Assembly (NCBI GenBank): GCA_943787175.1
Contig: CALSLK010000035.1
Coordinates: forward strand, 1 to 49,832
Direction: 5' to 3'
Length of the DNA: 49,832 bases
Source of the DNA: an uncultured Alphaproteobacteria bacterium
GTDB lineage: Bacteria > Pseudomonadota > Alphaproteobacteria > SP197
Shown here: positions 1-8,915 of the stretch, piece after piece
Layout of the letters: each line of letters opens with the position of its first letter
Numbering within the stretch: position 1 is the first letter of the stretch
The notes under the pieces: model-generated
Seen by the model: the letters and a program-made list of their open reading frames with translations, nothing else
Database searches by the model: none
What the model was told of the DNA's origin: nothing
Program-made: the position numbers and the translations under genes

Positions 1-703
1 AACTCGCCCTCTCCATCGCCGCGGAGGTCGCAGCCATGCGCGGCACCATGGACGCCGGCTACATGACCATCGACGAAGCCTACGACCATGCGCTCAAGAC
101 CGGCGCCGGCCCCATCGTCATCGCCGACAAATCCGACAACGCGGGCGGCGGTGCGCCCGGCGACTCCACCTGGATGCTGCGCCGCGCGCTCGAACGCGGG
201 ATCACCTCGGTTGCCATCGGCCCCCTCTGGGACCCCATCGCCGTGGCGACCTGCCTGGACGCCGGTCTGGGCGCAACGCTCCCCCTGCGGATCGGCGGCA
301 AGATGTGCCCGCTCTCGGGCGAGCCCGTCGACATGACCGTCACGGTCACCGGCGTTGCACACGACGCCCACCAGCCCTTCGGCCCCGCCAACTCACCCTC
401 TGGGCGACTGCGTGGCGGTCAGCGGCTCGGGCATCCACATCGTGCTCAACACCCTGCGCACCCAGGCTTTTGCCCCGGAACTCTTCACCAATGTCGGCAT
501 CGATCCCACAGAGCGCCACATCGTCATCGTCAAGTCGACCCAGCACTTCCACGCCGGATTTGCACCGATCGCCGCCGACATCCTGCATGTCGGCGCGCCC
601 GGCGTTGTCGCGCCCGACTACAAGAATCTCGCCTTCCAAAAGGCCCAGCGCCCGAAATGGCCCTTCGACGACGGCGAGCCAGACCCTCCGCCTGATCGCC
701 TGA
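1..703 (+). CDS. MlrC-like M81 family metallopeptidase, C-terminal part, frameshifted
   Basis: This is the C-terminal part of a microcystinase-C-like (MlrC/M81) protein; the N-terminal metal-binding half lies left of the window, since the frame is open to base 1. The family is known for zinc-dependent hydrolysis of peptides or related amides. Residues such as ADKSDNAGGGAPGDST and, further on, VKSTQHFHAGFAPIA are typical of the MlrC_C domain. The first part reads in the frame of base 3. From about base 398 the conserved sequence (PLGDCVAVSGSGIHIV) continues one frame over, which fits one extra base in CCCTCTGGG at 397-402. After about base 680 that frame has no sensible stop and would run to 939 through the next gene, so a second indel near 680-700 is likely and the end is approximate. 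The CocE-like hydrolase follows closely on the same strand. Confidence 0.7.
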   Translation, partial: TRPLHRRGGRSHARHHGRRLHDHRRSLRPCAQDRRRPHRHRRQIRQRGRRCARRLHLDAAPRARTRDHLGCHRPPLGPHRRGDLPGRRSGRNAPPADRRQDVPALGRARRHDRHGHRRCTRRPPALRPRQLTLWATAWRSAARASTSCSTPCAPRLLPRNSSPMSASIPQSATSSSSSRPSTSTPDLHRSPPTSCMSARPALSRPTTRISPSKRPSARNGPSTTASQTLRLIA

Positions 704-727
704 AGCCCCAGTCCCGGACTTGCGTTC

Positions 728-2746
728 ATGACCAACAGCTTTGCCGCCAATCCCCGCGCCATCCAGGAGATCGAACACTTCTGGATTCCCATGCCCGACG
801 GCACCCGCCTGGCGGCCAAGATGTGGATTCCCATCGATGCCGAGGACGAACCGGTTCCCGCAGTGCTGGAGTTCCTTCCCTATCGCAAGCGCGACGGCAC
901 GCGCGGGCGCGACCGCACCAACCATCCCCCGGTCGCTGAAGCCGGTTATGCCTGCGTGCGCGTCGACATCCGCGGTACCGGCGACAGCGAGGGGGTGTAT
1001 CACGACGAATACACACCCCAGGAGCAGCAGGACGGCTGCGACATCATCGGCTGGCTTGCCGAACAGTCCTGGTGCAACGGTTCGGTCGGGATCATCGGCA
1101 TCAGCTGGGGCGGCTTCAACGGCCTGCAAATCGCCGCACACCGCCCACCTGCGCTCAAGGCCATCGTGTCCATCGGCTCCACCGACGACCGCTACGCCAC
1201 CGATGTACACTATTACGGCGGCAGTCTGATCAAGGACAACATCGACTGGTCTGCCGTGATGTTCGGCTACAACGCCTTGCCGCCCGATGCTGAACTGGTT
1301 GGCGATTCCTGGCGGCCCATGTGGGAAGCACGCCTGGAAGCCAACGTGCCATGGGCTCTGGAATGGCTGCGCCACCAGCGCCGTGACGATTACTGGCGTC
1401 AGGGAAGCGTTTGTGAAGACTTCTCCAAGATCACCTGCGCCGTCTATGCCGTTTCCGGCTGGGGCGACAACTACAACGAAGCCGTGCCCCGCCTTGTTTC
1501 CGGCCTTAACACACCGGTGAAGGGCCTGTCTGGACCCTGGTGCCACCAGTACCCAAACAAGGGCTTTCCCGGCCCTGCTATCGGCTTCCTGCAGGAAACC
1601 GTGCGCTGGTGGGATCATTGGCTCAAGGGCATCGACACCGGCGTCATGGAGGAGCCTGCCTGGCGTGCCTGGATTCAGGACAGCCAGCCACCTCAAACCA
1701 TCTATGAAGAACGCCCCGGCCACTGGGCCGGTGCACAGTCCTGGCCCGATCCCGCGATCGACTGGCAGCATTGGATCATGAATCCCGGCCGCCTTGAGCA
1801 AACCGCAGGCGATGCCGTGCCCATGAGCGTCAAATCGCTGCAGACCACCGGCATGACCCAGGCACAACTCTGCCACCATGGTGAAGCCGGCAGCTTCTCG
1901 ACAGACCAGCGCGAAGACGATGCCGGCAGCCTTGTCTTTCTCTCTGACCCCTTGCCTGAGAAAACCGAGATTCTGGGCGCGCCTATGGTGGAATTAACCC
2001 TGTCCTCGGACCGGCCGACTGCGTTTGTCGCTGTGCGCCTGAACGATGTTGCACCCAATGGCACCGCAACCCGCGTCCATCATGGCGTCCTCAACCTCAC
2101 CCGACCGACCGACCGCGCGACCACAACGCCGCTCACGCCGGGCAAACCGTTGACGGTGCGCGTCGAGATCGACGACATCGGCCACGCCTTTGCCAAAGGC
2201 AACCGCATCGCCGTCTCGGTCTCCTCGACCTACTGGCCACTTGTGTGGCCTTCGCCGGAACCTGTCACCCTCACGCTCGTGGGTGGTCAATGCCATCTGG
2301 AACTTCCCGTACGCCCGGCCACATCAGCAGACAACGACCTGCATGACTTCGACGCGCCGGTGAATGGTCCCGGAGAAGACGTCACAGCGATCAGAGAAGC
2401 CGATACCAAACGCACCATCACCCGCGATACCGCGACCGGTCTGGTGACCGAATACATCGAATTTGATGACGGCCTGACCTGCCATGACGAGATCAGCCTC
2501 ACCGAAGGCGCTCTGGGAAAATCCTGGCACAGTGTGCGCGAGGGCGACCCGCTTTCTGCGGAATCACGGACCGAGCGTGTCGACGTCTGGCAAAAGGACG
2601 GCCTGGAGATCGAGATTCACACCACCCAGCGCCTGACCTGTGATCTTACTGACTTCTTCTTTGAAGCCAGGTGCGAAGCCTTCGAAAACGGCAAAAGCGT
2701 CTTCAGTCGCGAATGGACGGAAACCATCCCGCGCGATGGAAACTGA
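728..2746 (+). CDS. CocE/NonD family alpha/beta hydrolase (X-Pro dipeptidyl-peptidase S15-like)
   Basis: A 672-residue serine hydrolase, probably cytoplasmic because no signal peptide is visible. The N-terminal alpha/beta-hydrolase domain carries the nucleophile motif GISWGGFNG with Ser126, preceded by RVDIRGTGDSEG, typical of the CocE/S15 family. A PepX_C-like beta-rich domain begins near residue 400 (PEKTEILGAPMVEL). It is followed by about 120 residues that are an unusual C-terminal extension for short family members. Family members cleave esters, amides or N-terminal dipeptides; the substrate cannot be read from the sequence. It lies directly after the MlrC-type gene, so the two may form a peptide or amide degradation unit. 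It ends tail-to-tail, 3 bp from the enoyl-CoA hydratase gene on the other strand. The ATG at 728 gives a natural N-terminus. Confidence 0.85.
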   Translation: MTNSFAANPRAIQEIEHFWIPMPDGTRLAAKMWIPIDAEDEPVPAVLEFLPYRKRDGTRGRDRTNHPPVAEAGYACVRVDIRGTGDSEGVYHDEYTPQEQQDGCDIIGWLAEQSWCNGSVGIIGISWGGFNGLQIAAHRPPALKAIVSIGSTDDRYATDVHYYGGSLIKDNIDWSAVMFGYNALPPDAELVGDSWRPMWEARLEANVPWALEWLRHQRRDDYWRQGSVCEDFSKITCAVYAVSGWGDNYNEAVPRLVSGLNTPVKGLSGPWCHQYPNKGFPGPAIGFLQETVRWWDHWLKGIDTGVMEEPAWRAWIQDSQPPQTIYEERPGHWAGAQSWPDPAIDWQHWIMNPGRLEQTAGDAVPMSVKSLQTTGMTQAQLCHHGEAGSFSTDQREDDAGSLVFLSDPLPEKTEILGAPMVELTLSSDRPTAFVAVRLNDVAPNGTATRVHHGVLNLTRPTDRATTTPLTPGKPLTVRVEIDDIGHAFAKGNRIAVSVSSTYWPLVWPSPEPVTLTLVGGQCHLELPVRPATSADNDLHDFDAPVNGPGEDVTAIREADTKRTITRDTATGLVTEYIEFDDGLTCHDEISLTEGALGKSWHSVREGDPLSAESRTERVDVWQKDGLEIEIHTTQRLTCDLTDFFFEARCEAFENGKSVFSREWTETIPRDGN

Positions 2747-2749
2747 GCC

Positions 2750-3508
2750 TTAACGTTTACGGCGCGCCAGAACCTCGTGAAGTTTTCGCTGGGGCTCATC
2801 ACTACCGAACGCCTCGCGGAAGGCCGTAACGCCTGATTCGATGGCCTGATCGACATTCTGGGTTTCCCATCGCCGCATCAGCGCCTTTTGCGCGCGAATG
2901 GCCAGGGGGCCAGCCGTTCCAATGGCATCGGTCCACGCCGCCACGGCACCGTCCAGGCGTGCCGGGGCCACGACCTTCTCGACCAGTCCGGCCTGCAAAG
3001 CTTCCTGGGCCGTCAGCACACGTCCGGTCAGCAGTATCTCGCAGGCCCTGCCCCAGCCCATCAGGCGCGGCAGCAGGGCTGCTTCAATCACCGAGGGCAG
3101 ACCAACCTGTACTTCGGGCATGGCAAAGGTGGAACGCTCCGAAGCCGCACGCATGTCACAGCTTGCCGCCAGCTCCAGCGCACCACCCAGACACGGCCCG
3201 TCGATCCGCGCGATCACGGGAACCGGGCAATCGCGCACCGCCTGACAGGCACCGTGCAGCGCCCGGATAAAACCTTCCGCGCGCTCCTGCGTCAGCGCAT
3301 TGAGTTCCGCCACGTCGGCACCAGCGGAAAACGCGCGGCCCGCTCCTGAAAGCACGACGCAGCGAAGGTCATCGTCATGTGACAAAACTTCAAAGGCCTC
3401 AGTGACCAAGGAGATCAACGCGCCATTCAAGGCATTGAGTTTTTCAGGCCGTTGAAGCGTCAAATACGCCACCCCGTTTTTCCGCACAACAGCCAATTGG
3501 TCCGCCAT
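2750..3508 (-). CDS. Enoyl-CoA hydratase/isomerase family protein
   Basis: A 252-residue crotonase-fold protein of normal length. The oxyanion-hole segment GRAFSAGADVAEL is near residues 58-69. Both hydratase-type acidic residues are present: Glu112 in GGALEL and Glu132 in PEVQVGLPS. This pattern fits a hydratase rather than an isomerase or dehalogenase lacking one Glu, but the acyl-CoA substrate is unknown. It is transcribed divergently from the acetoacetyl-CoA-reductase-like SDR, with 68 bp between the two start codons, so the pair may share control. The 3' end meets the CocE-like gene tail-to-tail. Confidence 0.9.
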   Translation of the reverse strand: MADQLAVVRKNGVAYLTLQRPEKLNALNGALISLVTEAFEVLSHDDDLRCVVLSGAGRAFSAGADVAELNALTQERAEGFIRALHGACQAVRDCPVPVIARIDGPCLGGALELAASCDMRAASERSTFAMPEVQVGLPSVIEAALLPRLMGWGRACEILLTGRVLTAQEALQAGLVEKVVAPARLDGAVAAWTDAIGTAGPLAIRAQKALMRRWETQNVDQAIESGVTAFREAFGSDEPQRKLHEVLARRKR

Positions 3509-3576
3509 GGCTTCCTCCCGATAGGTTCCTGACTAGAATGACCCCCAACAGACACAGACACCACAGGGAGATCATC

Positions 3577-4302
3577 ATGGGACGGGTTGCATTGGTTACA
3601 GGCGCATCACGTGGATTGGGCCGCGCTGTTGCAAAAGCACTGGCGGATGCCGGCTACACGGTGGCGGTGAACTACCACAGCAACGATGCGGCAGCCGCAT
3701 CGCTGGAGGCTGAATCCACGGTCAAGACCTACAAGTGGGATGTCTCGGATTATGAAGCCTGCAAGGAAGGCGTAGCTCGTGTCGTGGCAGATCTGGGGCC
3801 CATCGAAGTGCTGGTCAACAATGCCGGCATTTCCCCCGACAAGTTCTTTCACAAGATGGACCACGAACTCTGGACGCAGGTTATCGATACCAACCTCAAT
3901 TCCGTTTTCAACGTCACCCATCAGGTCATCACATCCATGCGGAACACCGGGTTCGGCCGCATCGTGAACATGGCTTCGCTTTCGGCCTCGGCGCCCAATT
4001 ACGGCGAAACCTCCTATGGCGCGGCCAAGGGCGCGATGATCTCTCTGACCAAGGCGCTCGCCAAGGAAAGCATCGCCAAGGGCATCACCGTCAATGCCGT
4101 TTCCCCGGGCTATTGCGACACCGACATGGTGCGCACGGCGCCCCAGGACTGGCTCGACAACCTCACCACCAACGTCATTCCGGCCGGCCGCCTGGGAACG
4201 CCTGAGGAAGTCGCGCGCTGCGTGATGTTCCTTGTTTCCGAAGATGCCGGCTTCATCACCGGTGCGTCCATCGACGTCAACGGCGGGCAATTGATGCGCT
4301 GA
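3577..4302 (+). CDS. SDR family oxidoreductase, acetoacetyl-CoA reductase (PhaB/FabG)-like
   Basis: A 241-residue classical short-chain dehydrogenase. It has the NAD(P)-binding TGASRGLG motif at the N-terminus, NNAG near residue 88, an active-site Ser in the MASLSAS stretch and the catalytic YGAAK. The segment ISPDKFFHKMDHELW followed by VIDTNLNSVFNVTHQV resembles PhaB-type acetoacetyl-CoA reductases more than FabG. That suggests NADPH-dependent reduction of a 3-oxoacyl thioester, as inference. The ATG at 3577 is chosen over the in-frame ATG at 3538 because AGGGAG lies just upstream of 3577 and the protein then starts directly with the Rossmann strand. Eight bases separate it from the next gene, a probable operon. 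Confidence 0.88.
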   Translation: MGRVALVTGASRGLGRAVAKALADAGYTVAVNYHSNDAAAASLEAESTVKTYKWDVSDYEACKEGVARVVADLGPIEVLVNNAGISPDKFFHKMDHELWTQVIDTNLNSVFNVTHQVITSMRNTGFGRIVNMASLSASAPNYGETSYGAAKGAMISLTKALAKESIAKGITVNAVSPGYCDTDMVRTAPQDWLDNLTTNVIPAGRLGTPEEVARCVMFLVSEDAGFITGASIDVNGGQLMR

Positions 4303-4310
4303 GCCTTCCC

Positions 4311-5957
4311 ATGGATGCAACGCGCCCGATCATGGTGCTGGGCGCCAGTGGTGTCTTTGGCAGCCGCGTGTGCCGCCTTCTCCTGGAAGGCGGTGCCGAT
4401 GTCGTTGCCGTCGCGCGACGCACGAACAGATTGGAGAAGCTCCATCAGGAGCTTGGCGACACGGGCAAACTGCAAATCGTCCAGGGCACCTTGCCCGATG
4501 ACCTTGCGCCCCTGCTGATCGCGCATCGGCCTGCTGTCGTGATCGATGCCGCCGGGCCGTTCCAGGGCCGCAGCTACCGTGTGCCACGCGCCTGCATCGA
4601 TCACGGCGTCACCTATCTCGATCTCTCCGACGGGCGCGAGGATGTCTCAGGCATCCTCGCACTGGACAATGCCGCGCGGAATGCCGGGGTCACCATTCTC
4701 TCAGGCGTCAGCACGGTTTGTGCTGTCACATCTGCAGTGATCGATCATCTCAAACCGGCATTCGATGCCATCGACACAATCGAAATTGCCATTGCCCCTG
4801 GAAACGACGCCCCGCGCGGCCCCGCCGTTACATCAGCCGTTCTGTCCTGGGTCGGCAAGCCCGTTCCGCGCTGGAGCCATGGACGGCAGACGACGGTAGC
4901 CGGCTGGCAGGAACTCCACCGCCGCGCCATCGGTTCCCTGGGCAAACGCTGGCTGGCAACCTGTGACGTGCCAGACAACGTGTTGCTGGCCCCGCATTAT
5001 GGCGCGCGCCATGTGCGGCTATACGCGGGCATGGAACTCCGACTCATCCATTTTAGCCTTTGGCTGCTTTCCTGGCCGGTGCGTCTGGGCCTGATTGGCA
5101 ATCTTGCGATCGCCTCTCGTGTGTTCCAGCCCATCGCCAATGCCCTGCGGCCCCTGGGCACCAATACCGGGGGCATGGCGGTATCGATCACCGGCACGGG
5201 AACGGACGGTCGCCCCCTCCATCGCCTCTGGACCCTGGAAGCCCGCGAAGGTGACGGTCCCATGGTGCCTGCCAGCGCCGCTGCCTCGCTGACGCTGGCG
5301 ACCCTGCGTGGTCAGGTCCTGGCGCCTGGCGCGCACCCTTGCCTGGGTGAGGCCCGACTGACCGACATTCTTGATGTCCTGGCGCCCTATGCCATCCATG
5401 CGACTACGCAGGATGAACGACCCTTGCCGCTCTACAGACAGGCTCTTGGTGAAGACTTCGAGCGCCTTCCCCGGCCCATCAGAGCCATTCATGACCATGT
5501 CACATCCTTCCAGGCCAGCGGCCTGGCCACCATCACGCTTGGCCGCAATACGGTTGTGCGCTGCCTGCAGGCGCTTGGCGTGCTTCCCAAGTCAGGCACA
5601 GACATCGAGACGCAAGTCACGTTCACCATCAGGAAGGGACGCGAACGCTGGACCCGCCGGTTCGCCGGCTTCAGTGGCAGTTCCGTTCAAGGCTGGCCAT
5701 CCAGGGACCATGTCTGGGAGAAGTTCGGCCTGATTGCAGGCCAGGCCCGCTTCAAGGCACATGAAACGGGTCTTGATCTGGAAGTCGCAAGTTACCGGTT
5801 TCTGGGTATCCCCGTGCCACGGTTCCTGTGGTTGCGGGCCTGGGGGTATGAGCGGGTCGATGACCAGGGCCGCTTTACTTTCGATGTCGGAATCGGACTG
5901 CCGTTCGGCATCGATCTCGTGACCTACAAGGGCTGGCTTGTGTCCGACGACGCCTGA
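4311..5957 (+). CDS. Saccharopine dehydrogenase-like protein with C-terminal DUF4166 domain
   Basis: A 548-residue two-domain protein. The N-terminus is a Rossmann domain of the saccharopine-dehydrogenase NADP-binding type (VLGASGVFGSRVCRLL, then VIDAAGPFQGRSY and YLDLSDGRE). From about residue 385 the sequence matches the DUF4166 type (LPRPIRAIHDH, then GWLV close to the end). This fusion occurs in many bacterial genomes, but its reaction is not known. True lysine-pathway activity is unlikely and should not be assumed. A hydrophobic stretch around residues 245-270 may touch the membrane. It is probably co-transcribed with the upstream SDR. Its last 34 bases overlap, tail-to-tail, the end of the ABC exporter gene on the minus strand. 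Confidence 0.82.
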   Translation: MDATRPIMVLGASGVFGSRVCRLLLEGGADVVAVARRTNRLEKLHQELGDTGKLQIVQGTLPDDLAPLLIAHRPAVVIDAAGPFQGRSYRVPRACIDHGVTYLDLSDGREDVSGILALDNAARNAGVTILSGVSTVCAVTSAVIDHLKPAFDAIDTIEIAIAPGNDAPRGPAVTSAVLSWVGKPVPRWSHGRQTTVAGWQELHRRAIGSLGKRWLATCDVPDNVLLAPHYGARHVRLYAGMELRLIHFSLWLLSWPVRLGLIGNLAIASRVFQPIANALRPLGTNTGGMAVSITGTGTDGRPLHRLWTLEAREGDGPMVPASAAASLTLATLRGQVLAPGAHPCLGEARLTDILDVLAPYAIHATTQDERPLPLYRQALGEDFERLPRPIRAIHDHVTSFQASGLATITLGRNTVVRCLQALGVLPKSGTDIETQVTFTIRKGRERWTRRFAGFSGSSVQGWPSRDHVWEKFGLIAGQARFKAHETGLDLEVASYRFLGIPVPRFLWLRAWGYERVDDQGRFTFDVGIGLPFGIDLVTYKGWLVSDDA

Positions 5958-7783
5958 TCAGGCTTTGCCGCACCGTTTTCCGTATCGAACTGCAGGTCGG
6001 CCAACCGGGCGTAAAGTCCACCTGATTTGACCAGATCCTCATGCCGTCCGGTTTCCACGACACGGCCCTGATCAAGTACAACGATGCGATCCGATTTCAG
6101 GATCGTCGCCAGGCGATGGGCAATCACCAGGGTCGTGCGGCCCTGCATCAGACGCTCCAGCGCCTGCTGCACCATCTGCTCGCTTTCGGCATCAAGCGCA
6201 CTGGTCGCTTCATCCAGCAGCAGGATCGGCGCGTCCTTCAGCACCGCGCGTGCAATTGCCAGGCGCTGGCGCTGGCCCGCGGAAAGACGCACGCCCCGCT
6301 CGCCCACAAAGGTCTCGAACTTCTCGGGCAGGCGGTCGATGAACTCGGTGGCAAACGCCGCGTCGGCTGCAGCACGCACATCGGCATCGCTGGCGCCGGG
6401 CCGGCCATAACGGATGTTCTCGGCAATCGAGTCACCAAAGATCACCGGCTCCTGGGGCACCAGCGCCATGCGTTCACGCAGCATGTCGAGTGCCGCGCGT
6501 CTGATATCCACGCCATCAACACTGATCACGCCGCTGTCTGGATCATGGAACCGCAGCAACAACCGGAAGAGCGTGCTCTTGCCCGCACCCGATGGCCCCA
6601 CCAGTGCGACGGTCTCGCCGCCCGCCACATCCAACGAAATATCTTCCAGGGTCGGCGTATCCGGCCGCGCTGGATAATGGAACGTCACGTTCTCCAGCCT
6701 TACCAGGCCCGGCGATGGCTTCGGCAGGCGTTCGGGCAGAGCCGGGGAGCGGATGTCGGGCTCACTTGCCAGCAGCTCGCTCAGCCGTTCAGCCGCACCA
6801 GCTGCGCGTTGCAGGTCACCATAAACCTCGCTGATCGCGCCGACCGAGCCGGCAACCACTACGGCATAAAAAACAAACGCGGCCAGATCGCCACCGCTGA
6901 TCGACCCGTCCAGCACATTATGGCCGCCCATCCACAGCACAACGCCGATCCCGCCAAACACCAGCAGGATCACGCTGGCCGTCAGGAAGGCACGGGCACG
7001 GATGCGCTCGACTGCCGTGGAAAACGCATTCTCGACCGTCTGACCGAAACGCTCGCTTTCATGCGCCTCACGGGCAAAGGCCTGAACTGTGGGAATGGCA
7101 TTGAGCGTCTCATCGACCCGGTGGCCAACATCGGCAATCCGATCCTGGGATAGGCGCGACAATCGCCGGACCTTGCGCCCGAACACCAGAATAGGCACCA
7201 GCACAATCGGCACCAGCAGCACCACGATGGCGGTCAGCTTGAAGCTGGTCACCGCCAGCATGATCATGCCGCCAATCAGCAGCAGCGTGTTGCGCAGCGC
7301 CATCGACAGGCTGGACCCCACCACCGTCTGCAGTACGGATGTATCGGTTGTCAGGCGCGACAGCACCTCACCGGTGCGCGTCACTTCAAAGAAGGCCGGC
7401 GGCAGAGCGATCACCTTGGCATAGACGTCGCGCCGCAGGTCCGCCACGACCCGCTCACCGATCCAGGAGACCAGGAAAAACCGCGCAAAACTGGCACAGG
7501 CCAACATGACGACAATGGCAATCAGGGCAAACAATGCGCTGTCGAGAAGGTCCGCATTACCCTTGTTAAGCCCGTGATCGACCAGCGCGCGCAGACCCGC
7601 ACCCAGCCCCAACACCGTTGTCGCAGCGATGAACAATGCCACCAGAGCACCGGCGATCTGGGGCTTGTACGGCAACAGATAGGGCGCAAGCCGTCGCAGG
7701 TGCGCGAAATCGCGGCTCTTGGCGCGTTCCTGCGCGCTGTCCGATGATCCGTTTTCCGGAGATGGGCGTCTGGGTCTCAACAC
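5924..7783 (-). CDS. ABC exporter, fused permease and ATP-binding (MsbA/multidrug type)
   Basis: A 619-residue half-transporter that would act as a homodimer in the inner membrane. About six transmembrane segments lie between residues 35 and 320. The ATPase domain follows with Walker A GPSGAGKST, a signature loop LSAGQRQRLAIARA (Ala replaces the usual second Gly), Walker B ILLLDEATSALD and the H-loop VIAHR. Family members export lipids or drugs; the substrate is not evident. The start is a GTG followed by TTG. The N-terminal 25 residues are polar and poorly typical, so a later start is possible. It lies 48 bp downstream of the DUF427 gene on the same strand. Confidence 0.9.
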   Translation of the reverse strand: MLRPRRPSPENGSSDSAQERAKSRDFAHLRRLAPYLLPYKPQIAGALVALFIAATTVLGLGAGLRALVDHGLNKGNADLLDSALFALIAIVVMLACASFARFFLVSWIGERVVADLRRDVYAKVIALPPAFFEVTRTGEVLSRLTTDTSVLQTVVGSSLSMALRNTLLLIGGMIMLAVTSFKLTAIVVLLVPIVLVPILVFGRKVRRLSRLSQDRIADVGHRVDETLNAIPTVQAFAREAHESERFGQTVENAFSTAVERIRARAFLTASVILLVFGGIGVVLWMGGHNVLDGSISGGDLAAFVFYAVVVAGSVGAISEVYGDLQRAAGAAERLSELLASEPDIRSPALPERLPKPSPGLVRLENVTFHYPARPDTPTLEDISLDVAGGETVALVGPSGAGKSTLFRLLLRFHDPDSGVISVDGVDIRRAALDMLRERMALVPQEPVIFGDSIAENIRYGRPGASDADVRAAADAAFATEFIDRLPEKFETFVGERGVRLSAGQRQRLAIARAVLKDAPILLLDEATSALDAESEQMVQQALERLMQGRTTLVIAHRLATILKSDRIVVLDQGRVVETGRHEDLVKSGGLYARLADLQFDTENGAAKPDQASSDTSQPL

Positions 7784-7831
7784 GGCGCCGATATATCAGC
7801 GCCATACCCTTACGCCAAGCGGCCGTTCACT

Positions 7832-8479
7832 TCAGCCATACGGATGAGCATCACCGTCGGTCCGCAGTTCGGTCGCAGCCAGCACGCGCGAGCGGATGCT
7901 TTCCCGCCATTCGCGCCCATCGCCATCGCGCCACCACACGACTGCGCCACTGGTCGGTGCAAATTCATAAGCGCCGATGCCGATGTTGCGTTCGTCGTGC
8001 CATTGGGCTGCCAAGTCAGGAAATGCCCGCTTGAACTGGTTGGTTGTGTCGATGCGGCCGGGGATCTCTCGCGGCCCTGAAACTGCGACATCATCCTCGT
8101 ACCAGGCATCCATCCTGCCCCAATAGAAACCCAGATACCCCTTCAGCCCGGCCATTTCCCGATGCGGGCTGGCATAGGTCCAGATCGCATTCTCGGTCAT
8201 TCTTCCGCCTGCCTGCACATTCCAGTAACCGGCATGGCCCTTGTAGGGGCAATACGTGTCGTGGTCAGTGGCTTCCAGGCAGCTCATGTCGACATCGCTG
8301 CGCGGCAGGTAATACATCGGCGCGTGGCCCAGTTCGTACATCGCCCTGGCTTCAGACGAATCGGCGATGTCGGCACCGCCAAACATGACCCGCACCCGCG
8401 CCGGAATGGGATCAAAGAAGATTTCGTAGTCAGGATTGTTGACCCATCCGTTGGGCTCAACCTTCGGTGATGCTGCCAT
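7832..8479 (-). CDS. DUF427 domain protein
   Basis: A 215-residue soluble protein of the DUF427 family, which is widespread in bacteria and without an established reaction. The typical pattern YELGHAPMYYLPRSDVD, followed by TYCPYKGHAGYWNV, is clear. A second similar half (RMDAWYEDDV onward) suggests the usual tandem arrangement. The start at 8479 (MAASPKVE) is preceded by AGGAG at a spacing of 6 and is preferred over the in-frame ATG at 8554, which would add 25 untypical residues. It is divergent from rpmE, with about 130 bp between them. The ABC exporter follows on the same strand. Confidence 0.85.
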   Translation of the reverse strand: MAASPKVEPNGWVNNPDYEIFFDPIPARVRVMFGGADIADSSEARAMYELGHAPMYYLPRSDVDMSCLEATDHDTYCPYKGHAGYWNVQAGGRMTENAIWTYASPHREMAGLKGYLGFYWGRMDAWYEDDVAVSGPREIPGRIDTTNQFKRAFPDLAAQWHDERNIGIGAYEFAPTSGAVVWWRDGDGREWRESIRSRVLAATELRTDGDAHPYG

Positions 8480-8611
8480 TTGCTGCTCCTTCTGGCCTGT
8501 TGGCTGGGCGCTTAACATGATCGAACAACAGACTGGCCCCAAGCTTGGATACACTGCTTGCGGCAGGGCCCGGGATCGCCTATAACCCGCGCCTCATTTT
8601 CGGAGAGCGCC

Positions 8612-8833
8612 ATGAAAAGCGACATCCATCCCAACTACCACGAAATCAAGGTCATCATGACCGACGGCACGGAATTCACCACGCGCTCCACCTGGGGTGC
8701 ATCGGGTGACACCATGACCCTCGACATTGATCCCAAGTCCCACCCGGCATGGACCGGTGGCAACCAGCGTCTCAACGACTCCGCTGGTCAGGTCGCACGC
8801 TTCAACAAGCGATTTGCAGGTCTGGGCGTCTAG
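8612..8833 (+). CDS. rpmE: 50S ribosomal protein bL31
   Basis: A 73-residue ribosomal protein bL31 of the large subunit. It begins [19 protein letters not shown] and contains [18 protein letters not shown] and RFNKRF, all diagnostic. It has no cysteines, so it is the zinc-free (C-minus) form, which is common in Alphaproteobacteria. The ATG at 8612 follows a GGAG motif; the in-frame ATG at 8558 would add untypical residues. The gene is monocistronic and followed by a strong intrinsic terminator. Confidence 0.97.
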   Translation: MKSDIHPNYHEIKVIMTDGTEFTTRSTWGASGDTMTLDIDPKSHPAWTGGNQRLNDSAGQVARFNKRFAGLGV

Positions 8834-8856
8834 GCCGAGGTTACATAGTTTCGCAG

Positions 8857-8892
8857 AACGGCGGTCCAGCAATGGGCCGCCGTTTTTGTTTT
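8857..8892 (+). terminator. Rho-independent terminator of rpmE
   Basis: The arms AACGGCGG (8857-8864) and CCGCCGTT (8877-8884) form a GC-rich stem that can be extended by inner pairs. It is followed by a T-rich run (TTTTTGTTTT), 23 bp after the rpmE stop. On the other strand it would sit just past the 3' end of the deacetylase-like gene, so it may work in both directions. Confidence 0.88.
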
Positions 8893-8915
8893 GGCGCCTC
8901 TTGTCCCGTGAAAGT

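Noticed and set aside
530..1879. Minus-strand frame of 449 codons opposite the CocE-like gene
   Set aside because: A coding shadow; the plus-strand hydrolase has clear catalytic motifs over the same bases.
8612..8833. Absence of zinc-binding cysteines in bL31 as an oddity
   Set aside because: The cysteine-free form is usual in Alphaproteobacteria.
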